A DNA stretch of 13,174 bases from JASFEQ01 sp050124735 (lineage in GTDB: Bacteria; Desulfobacterota; DSM-4660; Desulfatiglandales; HGW-15): positions 1 to 13,174 of the forward strand of contig JASFEQ010000085.1 in NCBI GenBank assembly GCA_050124735.1, read 5' to 3'. Numbering within the stretch: position 1 is the stretch's first letter; the number at the start of each line of letters is the position of its first letter. Shown here one piece after another: positions 1 to 7,785 of the stretch. The notes beneath the pieces are model-generated. The model made no database searches, was not told the DNA's origin, and worked only from the letters and a program-made list of their open reading frames with translations. The position numbers and the translations under genes were made by a program.

Positions 1-1
1 T

Positions 2-343
2 TTACTCGCTCTCTTTGATGACGCTGCCCGGATCTGTTCTCAATTTCTCCAGTTTTTCTTCAAACCCACCACCCAGGTCAACGCCCATCTGTTTGGCCCT
101 TTTTTTGGCGTGGAGTCCTATGTTCCGGCTGTCCCTGTAAAAGGAGTCGCTCTTGGAGGCCGAGGGATCGTATGCGTCAAGGCGGTCCCGTTCTGATACG
201 TGATACGCCACCCTTGAGATCAATTTTTTCAGCCTCCTTCCACCGCACTTTGGGCAGACAAGGCTCTCCTCCTCCTCGTTTTTCATGATGAGGTTCTGAA
301 ATTGGCAATCACAAGCATGACATTGGTATTCATATATGGGCAT
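2..343 (-). CDS. FmdB-family zinc-ribbon protein, 113 aa
   Basis: This is a complete small gene on the minus strand. The protein begins MPIYEYQC, the hallmark of the FmdB/CxxC_CxxC regulatory zinc-ribbon family. Two cysteine pairs, C8-x2-C11 and C30-x2-C33, would bind one zinc; an additional Cys13 follows the first pair. The remaining two thirds is charged, rich in Lys, Arg and Glu, and has no recognisable domain, signal peptide or membrane segment. Read on the minus strand, a purine-rich stretch containing GGGGGATTGAGGG precedes the ATG and serves as ribosome binding site. The gene is divergent from the large hdrA, and nothing in the sequence ties it functionally to that cluster. FmdB was named from a proposed regulator of formamidase/amidase genes, but most members have no tested role, so a regulatory or metal-linked function here is only a guess. 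Confidence 0.85.
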   Translation of the reverse strand: MPIYEYQCHACDCQFQNLIMKNEEEESLVCPKCGGRRLKKLISRVAYHVSERDRLDAYDPSASKSDSFYRDSRNIGLHAKKRAKQMGVDLGGGFEEKLEKLRTDPGSVIKESE

Positions 344-430
344 CCCTCAATCCCCCGGTAATTCCATAACAAGAGGTCCAAGACAAAGTCTCACCACAGA
401 GACGCGAAGAACGCAGAGTCGTTGTGTTTA

Positions 431-465
431 ATTTTGCTTTTCGCTGAGACGCCGAAAAGCAAAAT
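431..465. repeat. Perfect 13-bp inverted repeat with 9-base loop
   Basis: ATTTTGCTTTTCG at 431-443 is exactly reverse-complemented by CGAAAAGCAAAAT at 453-465, with nine bases between. The stem is A/T-rich at its base and has no following T-run, so it does not look like a standard terminator for plus-strand transcription. It could be a protein-binding palindrome or one arm of the larger repeat element. Confidence 0.7.
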
Positions 466-541
466 GAGACACACCTTGGGTTGTTTTGGCCCTGAACTAC
501 ATATTAGGTCTTGATATAACTCATCGGCCATGGCTTTTTAC

Positions 542-598
542 GCAGCGAAAGCTGCTGGGTGCTTTTTCATCGCCGTCCTCTCAACGGCGACGGAAAAA
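542..598. repeat. Two adjacent hairpins, one with GAAA tetraloop
   Basis: GCAGC (542-546) and GCTGC (551-555) enclose a GAAA tetraloop, a very stable RNA loop type. Immediately after it, bases 563-568 pair with 593-598 and 570-576 pair with 584-590, separated by a small internal loop (A569 against C591-G592) and closed by a seven-base loop. That makes 13 base pairs. The pairing was done by eye; folding software would be needed to rank it. Confidence 0.55.
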
Positions 599-633
599 CC
601 ATACACCTCTGTGGCCTTTGCGCCTCTTGCGAA

Positions 634-651
634 GTCCCGCTGGGGCGGGAC
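634..651. repeat. GC-rich hairpin, 7-bp stem and 4-base loop
   Basis: GTCCCGC at 634-640 and GCGGGAC at 645-651 are exact reverse complements around a TGGG loop. There is no T-tract downstream. It is part of the palindromic mosaic in this intergenic region. Confidence 0.6.
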
Positions 652-1030
652 ACGCGGGCGGTGATATTCAAACCACTCGCCACCCAAGCTGATGGTTTAG
701 GACATTAATCAAAGGCCGTTAAATGCCAGTCTTCTCAAAGAGTTTTGCTCTGCGCAAATGTACCAAAAAACCTTGCTGTTTTCAAGTCGAACCGAAGTGC
801 CACATTGTATCTTTATCCCATTAGATTAACTATTTTAGGGCGTTTTTGTCTTGACACCTGGATGCCCAGATGACATGTTAAATATTTCACAAACCATGGA
901 TTTCTGCCACTCCCATAGGGCGGCAGCACTCCCCCGGTTCATCGATAAATGGCCTTCCTTCGGATGCAAAGCCAAAATTCGTCCCGAAGCGAACACCGAC
1001 TAACATGAGGAAATAGGAGATAAGAGTCCC

Positions 1031-4000
1031 ATGGTTCAAAATGCATCAAAAGGTGCGGTTATGGTCGTGGGAGCGGGTATTGCCGGTATCCAGGCCTCAT
1101 TAGATTTGGCTGACTCCGGCTACCTCGTCTACCTGGTGGAGAAAGACTCTGCCATTGGCGGAGTCATGGCCCAGTTAGACAAAACATTCCCTACGAATGA
1201 TTGCTCCATGTGTATCATCTCGCCTAAATTGGTCGAGTGCGGGCGACACCTCAACATCGATCTTCTCCCCATGACAGAGATCGTGGAGTTGAAAGGTGAG
1301 GCAGGCAATTTCCGTGTAAAGGTCTTGGAGAGGCCTCGCTACATCGATTTGGAGAAGTGCACGGCCTGTGGTGAGTGCGAAAAGGTATGCCCCATAGAAA
1401 TCCCCAACCTGTTTGACCAGGGGCTTCGCAGCCGCAGAGCTGCCTACAAGCTCTTTCCGCAGGCGATGCCCAGCGCTTTTGCCATTGAAAAGAGGAGTAC
1501 CGCCCCATGCAAAGCGACCTGCCCCGCTCACGTGAGCGTGCAAGGCTACATCGCATTGATAAACGAAGGAAAGTACCGCGAAGCCCTGGAGCTCTTCAAA
1601 GAGGCCCATCCCTTCCCTGCTATCTGCGGCAGGGTTTGCCATCATCCCTGCGAGGAAGTCTGCACCCGAGGGGATCTGGACGATCCCATTGCCATAGAGT
1701 ACCTCCATCGGTTCCTGGCCGACCTGGACTTGTCCAGTGAGAGCCGGTACGTGCCTGAAGTGGCTGAGAGGAGAGAGGAGAAAGTGGCCATCGTGGGTGC
1801 AGGACCGGCAGGTCTGACTGCGGCTTTCTGCTTGGCCAGACAGGGATATCAGACCACAGTATTTGAAAAGCTGTCCGTTGCGGGCGGCATGATGGCCGTA
1901 GGTATCCCAGAATATCGGCTGCCAAGGGACATCCTTACGGCTGAGATACAGGTCATCCAGGATATGGGCGTGGAAATCAGAACAGGGGTCGCTTTTGGCG
2001 AGGATATCACGCTGGAAAGCCTCAAAAAAGAGGGGTACGCAGCCCTGTTTATGGCCGTTGGTCTCCATCGCGGTCGAAAAGTGAATATAGAGGGAGAAGA
2101 CCTTCCCGGTACGCTTAACGGTATTGAGTTCTTGAGGGATGTGGCCCTTGGGAATCAAGTTCCTGTGGGGAAGAAGTTGATCGTTATTGGAGGGGGCAAT
2201 GTGGCCATTGACGTGGCCCTCACTGCCAAGCGATTAGGTGCTCAGGATATATCCCTCGTCTGCCTTGAAAAACGTGAGGAAATGCCCGCTTGGGACTATG
2301 AGATCGATGAGGCCCTTGAAGAAGGGATCACCATCATCAACAGCCTTGGACCCAAATCCTTTCTAGAAAAAGAGGGAAAGCTAACGGGTATAGAATTCAA
2401 GCGCTGTACGGCCGTGTTCGACGAAAAAGGGGCCTTCAATCCCCAATATGACGAAACCGATCTCACTGTGATGGAGGCCGATACAACGATTATCGCTATT
2501 GGGCAGGCCGGTGACTTCTCTTTTGCGGAAAAGGAGGGGATTTCGATCACGGCCTGGGGTGGATTGGAGGCCGATCCTGTCACCCTCCAGACCTCCCTGG
2601 AATGGGTCTTTGCAGGCGGTGATGCGCTCTATGGCCCCAAATCTGTGGTAGAGGCGGTTGCTTGCGGCAAGGAGGTGGCGGAAAGTATAAGCCGCTACTT
2701 AAATGGCGTGGATCTCAGAGAAGGAAGAGAAACGGACTGGTCCTATGAGAAGCCCGATACCGTTGGAGAGCCCCACGTGCCCCGTACCCCTATGCGTAAG
2801 ATCTCCGTTGATGAGCGAGAAGGCAACTTCAAGGAGGTGGCATCGGGCTTTGAGGAAACGGAGGCAAGAACTGAGGCGGAGCGCTGTCTGAAATGTGGAA
2901 TCTGTTCTGAATGCTACCAGTGCGTCTCTGCGTGTTTGGCCGAGGCCGTAGATCATTCCATGAAGCCAAAGGAGCGAACCATTGAAGTGGGCGCCATTGT
3001 CCTTGCACCCGGTTTTACCCCCTTTGACCCCACCCCATATGACACCTACAGCTACTCGGAACATCCCAATGTGGTCACAAGCATGGAATTTGAGCGCATT
3101 CTTTCTGCTTCCGGTCCCTTTGAAGGGCATCTGGTGAGGCCCTCGGACCATAAGGAGCCTGAAAAAATCGCCTGGCTCCAGTGCGTGGGTTCCAGGGATA
3201 TCAATCGTTGTGATCACAGCTATTGTTCAGCGGTCTGCTGCATGTACGCCATTAAAGAGGCGGTCATAGCCAAGGAACATAGCGAAATACCTCTGGATAC
3301 GGCCATTTTCTACATGGATATGCGGACCTATGGGAAGGATTTTGAGAAGTATTATGTGCGGGCTGAAGAGGAGAGCGGGGTCCGGTTTATTCGTTCCAGG
3401 ATTCATTCCATCGAACCATTGGAAAATGGTAGCCTGAAAATAATATACGCAACGGAGTCGGGTGAAATCGAGGAAGAGATCTTTGATATGGTCGTGCTCT
3501 CCGTAGGCCTGGCCCCGGCTCAAGGTGTGTTAGAACTGGCTGAAAGGCTCGGGATCGAACTGAACGAACACCATTGTGCGCAGACCAGCAGTTTCACACC
3601 GGTTAGCACCAGCGCCAAGGGGATATACGTTTGTGGCGCCTTTCAAGGTCCGAAAGATATCCCCCAATCCGTCATGGAAGCCTCAGCTTCAGCAGCCGCA
3701 TCCACCCAGATACTGGCCGGCGCCAGAAATACTTTGACGCGAACCAAGGAATTACCGCCAGAGCTTGATGTGTCGGGAGAGGAACCCAGGATCGGCGTCT
3801 TTGTCTGCAACTGTGGCATCAATATTGGAGGGATTGCGGATGTGCCCGCTGTCCGGGAATATGCCAGATCCCTCCCACATGTGGCCCACGTGGAGGACAA
3901 TCTTTTCACCTGCTCACAGGACACACAGGACAAGATGAAGGAGGTTATTAAAGAGAATAACCTCAACCGCATCGTGGTGGCGTCCTGCTCTCCACGCACC

Positions 4001-5464
4001 CATGAGCCCCTCTTTCAGGAGACCATCCGGGAAGCTGGCCTCAACAAATATCTTTTTGAGATGGCCAACATCCGAGATCAGGACACCTGGGTCCATATGG
4101 ACGACCCAAAAAAGGCCACTGAAAAGGCAAAGGATTTGGTCCGCATGGCTGTGGCCAAGGCGGCCTTGGTGGAGCCCTTGCAGCAGATTATGCTGGAGGT
4201 GAAGCCGAGCGTCCTGGTTGTGGGCGGGGGCGTGGCTGGTATGGAGGCGGCATTGGGCGTGGCCGAACAGGGCTTTCAGGCCTACTTGGTGGAAAAAACG
4301 GCCGAGTTGGGCGGTGTCGCCCTCAGGCTTCGCAGCACCTGGCAAGGAGAAGAAGTGGGTGCCTATGTGCAGGAGCTGATTCAAAAGGTCCAGGATCATT
4401 CTCAGATCCAGGTCTCTTTGGAGACAGAAGTGAAGGACACAACGGGCATCATCGGAAACTTCACCACCACCCTTGCATCTGCGAATGGCAAGAGTTCTAC
4501 CTCAGTGGTGGAGCATGGGGCAACGATTCTCGCTACAGGGGGCAAAGAATTCAAGTCTGAGGAGTACCTCTACGGGGAACATCCAGGAATCATGACCCAC
4601 CTGGATTTGGATGAGGCACTCCTAAAGGGGGATGCCCGAGTCAAGGAGGCAAACACCGCTGTGTTCATTCAGTGCGTCGGTTCCCGTATCCCCGAGAGGC
4701 CCTATTGCAGCAAAATATGCTGTACCCATAGCCTTGAGAGTGCCTTGAGCCTGAAAGAGATGAACCCTGAGATGGACATCTTTATCCTCTACCGGGATCT
4801 GCGTTCTTATGGGTTCCGTGAGGACCTCTACAGAGAGGCAAGGAAGAAGGGAGTCATTTTCATCCGCTATAGCCTCGATAGTACACCCCAGATTACCGCC
4901 GAGAATGGTGGAAGCCTATCCATGGACGTCCTTGACCATGTTCTGGGGAAGACCATCCGGCTATCCCCGGATCTGGTGATTTTGGCGACGGCTGTTTTGC
5001 CCAACGAGAATAAGAAACTCTTTGAAAAGTTCAAGGTCCCCATAAATGACGAGGGCTTCTTGATAGAGGCCCATATGAAACTGAGGCCTGTGGACTTTGC
5101 CTCAGAGGGCATTTTCATGGCCGGTCTGGCCCATTATCCCAAACCCATGGACGAGAGCATTACCCAGGCAAAGGCTGCAGTGGCTAGGGCGATGACCATC
5201 CTCTCGAAAGAGGGGATATTTGTGGGTGGGGTGGTGGCCACTGTGAATCCGGATCAATGCGCCGCCTGCCTCACTTGCGTGAGGACCTGCCCCTATGACG
5301 CGCCGCGCATCGGTGTGGAGGGCTACGCCATCATAGATCCGGCTGAATGCAGGGGCTGCGGTGCCTGTGTGGCAGAATGCCCGGGCAAAGCCATATCGCT
5401 GCAGCATTTCACAGATGAGCAGATCATAGCCAAAGAGAGTGCGCTTTTTCGGGCATCCAAATAA
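1031..5464 (+). CDS. hdrA: HdrA-NfnB fusion: giant FAD/iron-sulfur oxidoreductase, 1477 aa
   Basis: Probable soluble electron-transfer flavoprotein with three fused parts. Part 1 is HdrA-like: an FAD Rossmann motif (residues 12-21), the TNDCSMC motif with C58 and C61, and a [4Fe-4S] motif C110-x2-C113-x2-C116-x3-C120. Part 2, about 158-562, interrupts it and is NfnB/GltD-like: an N-terminal Fe-S domain (C160, C164, C199, C203, C207, C211), an FAD motif GAGPAG (256-261) and an NAD(P)H motif GGGN (387-390). A cysteine-rich joint (C619, 622, 625, 628, 631, 635) returns to HdrA sequence. Part 3, from about 920, is a second HdrA unit: CNCG (926-929), ASCSPRTHEP near 985, an FAD motif from 1061, and two C-terminal [4Fe-4S] motifs (C1410-C1420, C1440-C1450). 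It lacks the DKTFPTNDC segment. AGGAG at 1015-1019 precedes the ATG. The probable role is passing electrons between NAD(P)H, MvhD and MetFV; bifurcation is inference. Confidence 0.88.
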   Translation: MVQNASKGAVMVVGAGIAGIQASLDLADSGYLVYLVEKDSAIGGVMAQLDKTFPTNDCSMCIISPKLVECGRHLNIDLLPMTEIVELKGEAGNFRVKVLERPRYIDLEKCTACGECEKVCPIEIPNLFDQGLRSRRAAYKLFPQAMPSAFAIEKRSTAPCKATCPAHVSVQGYIALINEGKYREALELFKEAHPFPAICGRVCHHPCEEVCTRGDLDDPIAIEYLHRFLADLDLSSESRYVPEVAERREEKVAIVGAGPAGLTAAFCLARQGYQTTVFEKLSVAGGMMAVGIPEYRLPRDILTAEIQVIQDMGVEIRTGVAFGEDITLESLKKEGYAALFMAVGLHRGRKVNIEGEDLPGTLNGIEFLRDVALGNQVPVGKKLIVIGGGNVAIDVALTAKRLGAQDISLVCLEKREEMPAWDYEIDEALEEGITIINSLGPKSFLEKEGKLTGIEFKRCTAVFDEKGAFNPQYDETDLTVMEADTTIIAIGQAGDFSFAEKEGISITAWGGLEADPVTLQTSLEWVFAGGDALYGPKSVVEAVACGKEVAESISRYLNGVDLREGRETDWSYEKPDTVGEPHVPRTPMRKISVDEREGNFKEVASGFEETEARTEAERCLKCGICSECYQCVSACLAEAVDHSMKPKERTIEVGAIVLAPGFTPFDPTPYDTYSYSEHPNVVTSMEFERILSASGPFEGHLVRPSDHKEPEKIAWLQCVGSRDINRCDHSYCSAVCCMYAIKEAVIAKEHSEIPLDTAIFYMDMRTYGKDFEKYYVRAEEESGVRFIRSRIHSIEPLENGSLKIIYATESGEIEEEIFDMVVLSVGLAPAQGVLELAERLGIELNEHHCAQTSSFTPVSTSAKGIYVCGAFQGPKDIPQSVMEASASAAASTQILAGARNTLTRTKELPPELDVSGEEPRIGVFVCNCGINIGGIADVPAVREYARSLPHVAHVEDNLFTCSQDTQDKMKEVIKENNLNRIVVASCSPRTHEPLFQETIREAGLNKYLFEMANIRDQDTWVHMDDPKKATEKAKDLVRMAVAKAALVEPLQQIMLEVKPSVLVVGGGVAGMEAALGVAEQGFQAYLVEKTAELGGVALRLRSTWQGEEVGAYVQELIQKVQDHSQIQVSLETEVKDTTGIIGNFTTTLASANGKSSTSVVEHGATILATGGKEFKSEEYLYGEHPGIMTHLDLDEALLKGDARVKEANTAVFIQCVGSRIPERPYCSKICCTHSLESALSLKEMNPEMDIFILYRDLRSYGFREDLYREARKKGVIFIRYSLDSTPQITAENGGSLSMDVLDHVLGKTIRLSPDLVILATAVLPNENKKLFEKFKVPINDEGFLIEAHMKLRPVDFASEGIFMAGLAHYPKPMDESITQAKAAVARAMTILSKEGIFVGGVVATVNPDQCAACLTCVRTCPYDAPRIGVEGYAIIDPAECRGCGACVAECPGKAISLQHFTDEQIIAKESALFRASK

Positions 5465-5577
5465 CAAAGCGAATGTCCGTCGCATGTTGTCCGTTGAACT
5501 TTGACTACTGACTGCGGACGACAAACAACGTTAGTTCACTTTAGGCGCTTTAGATCACTTGAGACCAAGGAGTACTT

Positions 5578-6000
5578 ATGTCAGACTTTGAACCACAGAT
5601 ACTCGCTTACTGTTGCCAGTACTGAGCCTATTCAGCGGCGGACCTGGCAGGTTCCATGAGGCTCTCATACCCCAGTAGCGTAAAGGTGATCCAAGTGCCT
5701 TGTTCGGGACGCGTGGACATCCTTCATCTTTTGAAAGCCATTGAAGATGGCGCAGATGGTGTTTACGTGGCCGGCTGTCTGGAAGGAGAATGTCATTTCC
5801 TGAGCGGAAATCTAAAGGCCAAGAAAAGGGTTCAATATGTCAAAAAGAGCCTTGAAGAGCTTGGCATTGAACCGGAAAGGGTGGAGATGTTTAATCTCTC
5901 CGCAGGCGAAGGCCCTCGGTTTGCGGAGATTGCCCTAGAGATGGTAAACAGGATCAAACAATTGGGACCCAGCCCCGTGAGACTGAACAAGGCCGCCTGA
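5578..6000 (+). CDS. mvhD: MvhD-type [2Fe-2S] electron-transfer subunit, selenoprotein, 140 aa
   Basis: This is the MvhD/VhuD family (F420-non-reducing hydrogenase delta subunit), a small iron-sulfur protein that links HdrA to its electron donor or acceptor. The frame is open from ATG 5578, after AAGGAG at 5567-5572, to TGA 5998-6000, apart from one TGA at 5623-5625. That TGA falls at residue 16 in CCQYUAYSAADLAG, where the family normally has the second cysteine of its C-x2-C motif (as in CNWCSYAGADLAG). Reading it as selenocysteine gives a full-length family member with the other conserved cysteines C42 (PCSGRVD), C67 and C72. A SECIS-like hairpin follows directly. Starting at the internal ATG 5656 would remove the N-terminal 26 residues and leave no good ribosome site. 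It lies 113 bases after hdrA and 42 before metV. Selenocysteine insertion is strongly supported but not proven from DNA alone. Confidence 0.9.
5623..5664 (+). promoter_or_regulatory. Candidate bacterial SECIS element of mvhD
   Basis: A two-part hairpin begins inside the TGA codon. GAGCCT (5624-5629) pairs perfectly with AGGCTC (5659-5664). Inside it, 5640-5642 pair with 5653-5655 and 5643-5645 pair with 5649-5651, leaving a bulged T at 5652 and a GGC loop at 5646-5648. The apical loop starts 21 bases after the TGA. Loop distance, a G in the loop and a bulged U in the upper stem all resemble the E. coli fdhF SECIS bound by SelB, although there the bulged U is on the other side of the stem. Pairing was assessed by eye. 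Confidence 0.75.
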
Positions 6001-6042
6001 AATTTGGGCCCCCTATTCTCTCGATACGCCAAGAGGTGAAAC

Positions 6043-6711
6043 ATGATAGTTGCTGATAGAAAACCGATCAAAGAGCTATTGGATATGATCAAGGATTGCA
6101 ACAAAATCCTGATCTTGGGATGTAAAGGTTGTGTCACCGTCTGCAATGTGGGTGGGACCAAGGAAGTGGGCATTTTGGCCTCTATTCTGAAAATTGCCAG
6201 AAACAAGGAGGGCAAATCCCTGGAAGTGGTTGAGGAGACCCTCGAAAGACAGTGTGATCCAGAATACATCCAGCAGGTGAAGGATATGGTCAATGACTAC
6301 GATGGGGTCATCTCCATGGCCTGCGGTGTGGGTCCACAGTTCTTATCTGAGGCATATCCGAACCAGCGCTTTTTCCCGGCCTTGAATACCACCTTTTTCG
6401 GCGGTGCCGTAGAACACGGGATCTGGGCAGAGAGGTGCGCGGGTTGCGGGACGTGTATCATTCACAACTATGACGGCATGTGCCCGATTGCGCGTTGCTC
6501 CAAGAGCCTGCTCAATGGCCCATGCGGTGGTTCGGCCCAGGGAAAGTGTGAGATATCCAAAGAGGTGGACTGCATATGGGATTTGATCGTGACAAAGAAG
6601 ATGGATCAGGGTCGGTTGGAGGAGCTTACGGAACAAAAACCCGTGAAGGACTGGAGAACGGCCAGGCATGGAGGGCCCCGTAAGAGTGTGAGGGAGGAGC
6701 TGGTAGAATGA
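6043..6711 (+). CDS. metV: MetV, zinc/iron-sulfur partner of methylene-THF reductase, 222 aa
   Basis: This is the MetV family (methylene-tetrahydrofolate reductase C-terminal domain protein), the subunit that joins MetF in acetogens and links it to other redox proteins. An N-terminal cysteine group is visible (CKGCVTVC, C27, C30, C34), then C71 and an ACGVGPQ motif (C94). The C-terminal half holds the family signature CAGCGTC (C132, C135, C138), followed by C147, C152 and NGPCGG (C161), and then C169 and C177. These cysteines are expected to bind iron-sulfur clusters and/or zinc. No signal peptide or membrane segment is present. GAGGTG at 6033-6038 precedes the ATG. The stop overlaps the metF start by four bases (ATGA), so the two proteins are almost certainly made in fixed ratio. 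The order hdrA-mvhD-metV-metF recalls the Moorella MetFV-Hdr-MvhD locus. Confidence 0.9.
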   Translation: MIVADRKPIKELLDMIKDCNKILILGCKGCVTVCNVGGTKEVGILASILKIARNKEGKSLEVVEETLERQCDPEYIQQVKDMVNDYDGVISMACGVGPQFLSEAYPNQRFFPALNTTFFGGAVEHGIWAERCAGCGTCIIHNYDGMCPIARCSKSLLNGPCGGSAQGKCEISKEVDCIWDLIVTKKMDQGRLEELTEQKPVKDWRTARHGGPRKSVREELVE

Positions 6712-7643
6712 ACGATCTCAAATCAGGGAGCAATCTGGAAAAGGTTCTGGCGGCTGGCCATTTTGCTTTTACCGGAGAGTGTGGTCCCCCCAAGGGCGCG
6801 AATGTGGAACACCTCAAGGAGAAGGCCGCCCATCTGAAAGGCGTGGTGGATGCCGTGAATCTGACTGACAATCAGACTGCCGTGGTTCGGATGTCCAGTT
6901 GGGCCGCGGCCACCATATTGATCCAAGAGGGGATAGAGCCCAATTTTCAGCTAGTCTGCCGGGACCGCAATCGGCTGGCCATTCAGAGCGATCTCCTTGG
7001 CGTCTATGCCATGGGGGTCCGCAACATGCTCTGCCTCTCCGGTGACCATCAGAGTTTTGGGAATCATCCTGAGGCGAAAAATGTCTATGACATCGATTCC
7101 ATGCAACTTATCGCGCTAGTGAAAAAGATGCGAGATGAAGGGAAGTTCATCAATGACGAAGAGATTGACGTGCCTCCTAGGTTTCTCATTGGAGCTGCGT
7201 CTAATCCCTTTGCGGATCCCTTTGAATTCAGGGTTCATCGCCTCGCCATGAAGGTTGAGGCAGGGGCGGATTTCATCCAGACCCAGTGTATCTATAACAT
7301 GGACAAATTCAGGGAGTTCATGAAGGCGGCGGTGGATATGGGTCTCCATGAGAAGTGTTATATTCTCGCCGGCGTTACCCCCATGAAGAGTATCGGTATG
7401 GCCCAGTACATGGCCAGGTCTGTTCCGGGGATGGAGGTGCCAGAATCCCTCATCAAAAGACTAAGAGGGGCAGGGAAAGGCAAGGTGGCTGAAGAGGGTA
7501 TAAAATTCGCGCTTGAGCAGATTGAAGAATTCAAAGAGATGGAGGGCGTTGCAGGCATTCACCTGATGGCCATCGAATGGGAACACAAGGTGCCCGAGAT
7601 TGCAGAGAGGGCCGGTGTGCTCCCCAGACCTAAAGTCGATTAA
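6708..7643 (+). CDS. metF: Methylenetetrahydrofolate reductase, 311 aa
   Basis: MetF interconverts 5,10-methylene-THF and 5-methyl-THF in the methyl branch of the Wood-Ljungdahl pathway, using FAD. The protein is a single TIM-barrel of normal bacterial length. By eye alignment with E. coli MetF, the main active-site positions are kept: E24 in GECGPPKG (E. coli Glu28), T53 (Thr59), D113 in LSGD (Asp120) and Q193 in QTQ (Gln183). The folate-region sequence CRDRN is near residue 84. A strong site, AGGAG at 6695-6699, sits eight bases before the start. Because the gene overlaps metV by four bases, the product should work as a MetFV pair whose electrons pass through MvhD and HdrA rather than from free NADH alone; that part is inference from context. 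It could run in either direction, acetate formation or acetate oxidation. Confidence 0.93.
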   Translation: MNDLKSGSNLEKVLAAGHFAFTGECGPPKGANVEHLKEKAAHLKGVVDAVNLTDNQTAVVRMSSWAAATILIQEGIEPNFQLVCRDRNRLAIQSDLLGVYAMGVRNMLCLSGDHQSFGNHPEAKNVYDIDSMQLIALVKKMRDEGKFINDEEIDVPPRFLIGAASNPFADPFEFRVHRLAMKVEAGADFIQTQCIYNMDKFREFMKAAVDMGLHEKCYILAGVTPMKSIGMAQYMARSVPGMEVPESLIKRLRGAGKGKVAEEGIKFALEQIEEFKEMEGVAGIHLMAIEWEHKVPEIAERAGVLPRPKVD

Positions 7644-7648
7644 TTCAC

Positions 7649-7705
7649 GCCTCCCTGCCTCCGGCTTACTTCTTACTGTATGGGAGGCCAATATGGGCTT
7701 TTTTT
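7649..7705 (+). terminator. Weak candidate terminator after metF
   Basis: GCCTCCC (7649-7655) is the exact reverse complement of GGGAGGC (7682-7688), and a run of seven T lies at 7699-7705. The loop is long (26 bases) and the T-run begins ten bases after the stem, so this is not a textbook intrinsic terminator. It may only attenuate transcription into the kinase genes. Confidence 0.3.
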
Positions 7706-7785
7706 CTTGAATCTTTGAGTAGTTATCCTTTAAGATACCCACCAGGTTCTTATCAATTTCATAAGGCTTCTCCCGAACTATCATC

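Larger units (their letters stand above)
391..700. repeat. Mosaic palindromic element (possible MITE-like or REP-like intergenic repeat)
   Basis: The stretch starts with CCACAGAG (394-401) and carries the inverted copy CTCTGTGG at 607-614. Both are embedded in the 'cacagagacgcgaagaacg' type sequence that I recall as frequent in deltaproteobacterial intergenic regions. Between and beyond these lie four clear hairpins: a perfect 13-bp stem (431-443 with 453-465), a GAAA-tetraloop hairpin (542-555), a 13-bp stem with one internal loop (563-598), and a 7-bp GC-rich stem (634-651). There is no transposase and no target-site duplication that I could identify. Without the rest of the genome I cannot show that it is repeated. 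Confidence 0.45.
344..1030. other. Intergenic region between divergent genes, palindrome-rich left half
   Basis: These 687 bases separate the minus-strand zinc-ribbon gene from the plus-strand hdrA and contain no convincing gene. The only open frame of note, 486-692 on the plus strand, runs through inverted repeats and has low-complexity composition. About 391 to 700 is packed with hairpins, listed separately. About 700 to 1030 is plainer and should hold the promoter of the hdrA cluster; a TTGACA is present at 851-856, but no good -10 box lies 16 to 18 bases after it, so no promoter is called. I saw no tRNA, rRNA or known riboswitch. Confidence 0.6.

Noticed and set aside
486..692. 68-residue plus-strand open frame in the intergenic region
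   Set aside because: It runs through several inverted repeats, has a composition rich in Arg, Pro and Ser without any motif, and has no convincing ribosome site.
851..883. Sigma-70 promoter with TTGACA at 851-856
   Set aside because: The -35 box is perfect, but the best -10 match (TTAAAT at 878-883) is 21 bases away and nothing good lies at 16 to 18 bases.
1175..2158. Long minus-strand open frame (327 residues) opposite hdrA
   Set aside because: It is a shadow of the HdrA coding strand. Its translation has no recognisable domain, while the plus strand shows clear flavin and iron-sulfur motifs throughout.
5465..5577. Hairpin or repeat between hdrA and mvhD (GTTGTCCG and CGGACGACAAAC)
   Set aside because: The inverted match is short and needs an indel. 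It may be a scrap of a dispersed repeat, but I could not support a defined structure.
5656..6000. mvhD starting at the internal ATG 5656
   Set aside because: This start lacks a good ribosome site and removes the N-terminal C-x2-C/U redox motif, whereas ATG 5578 has AAGGAG at correct spacing.
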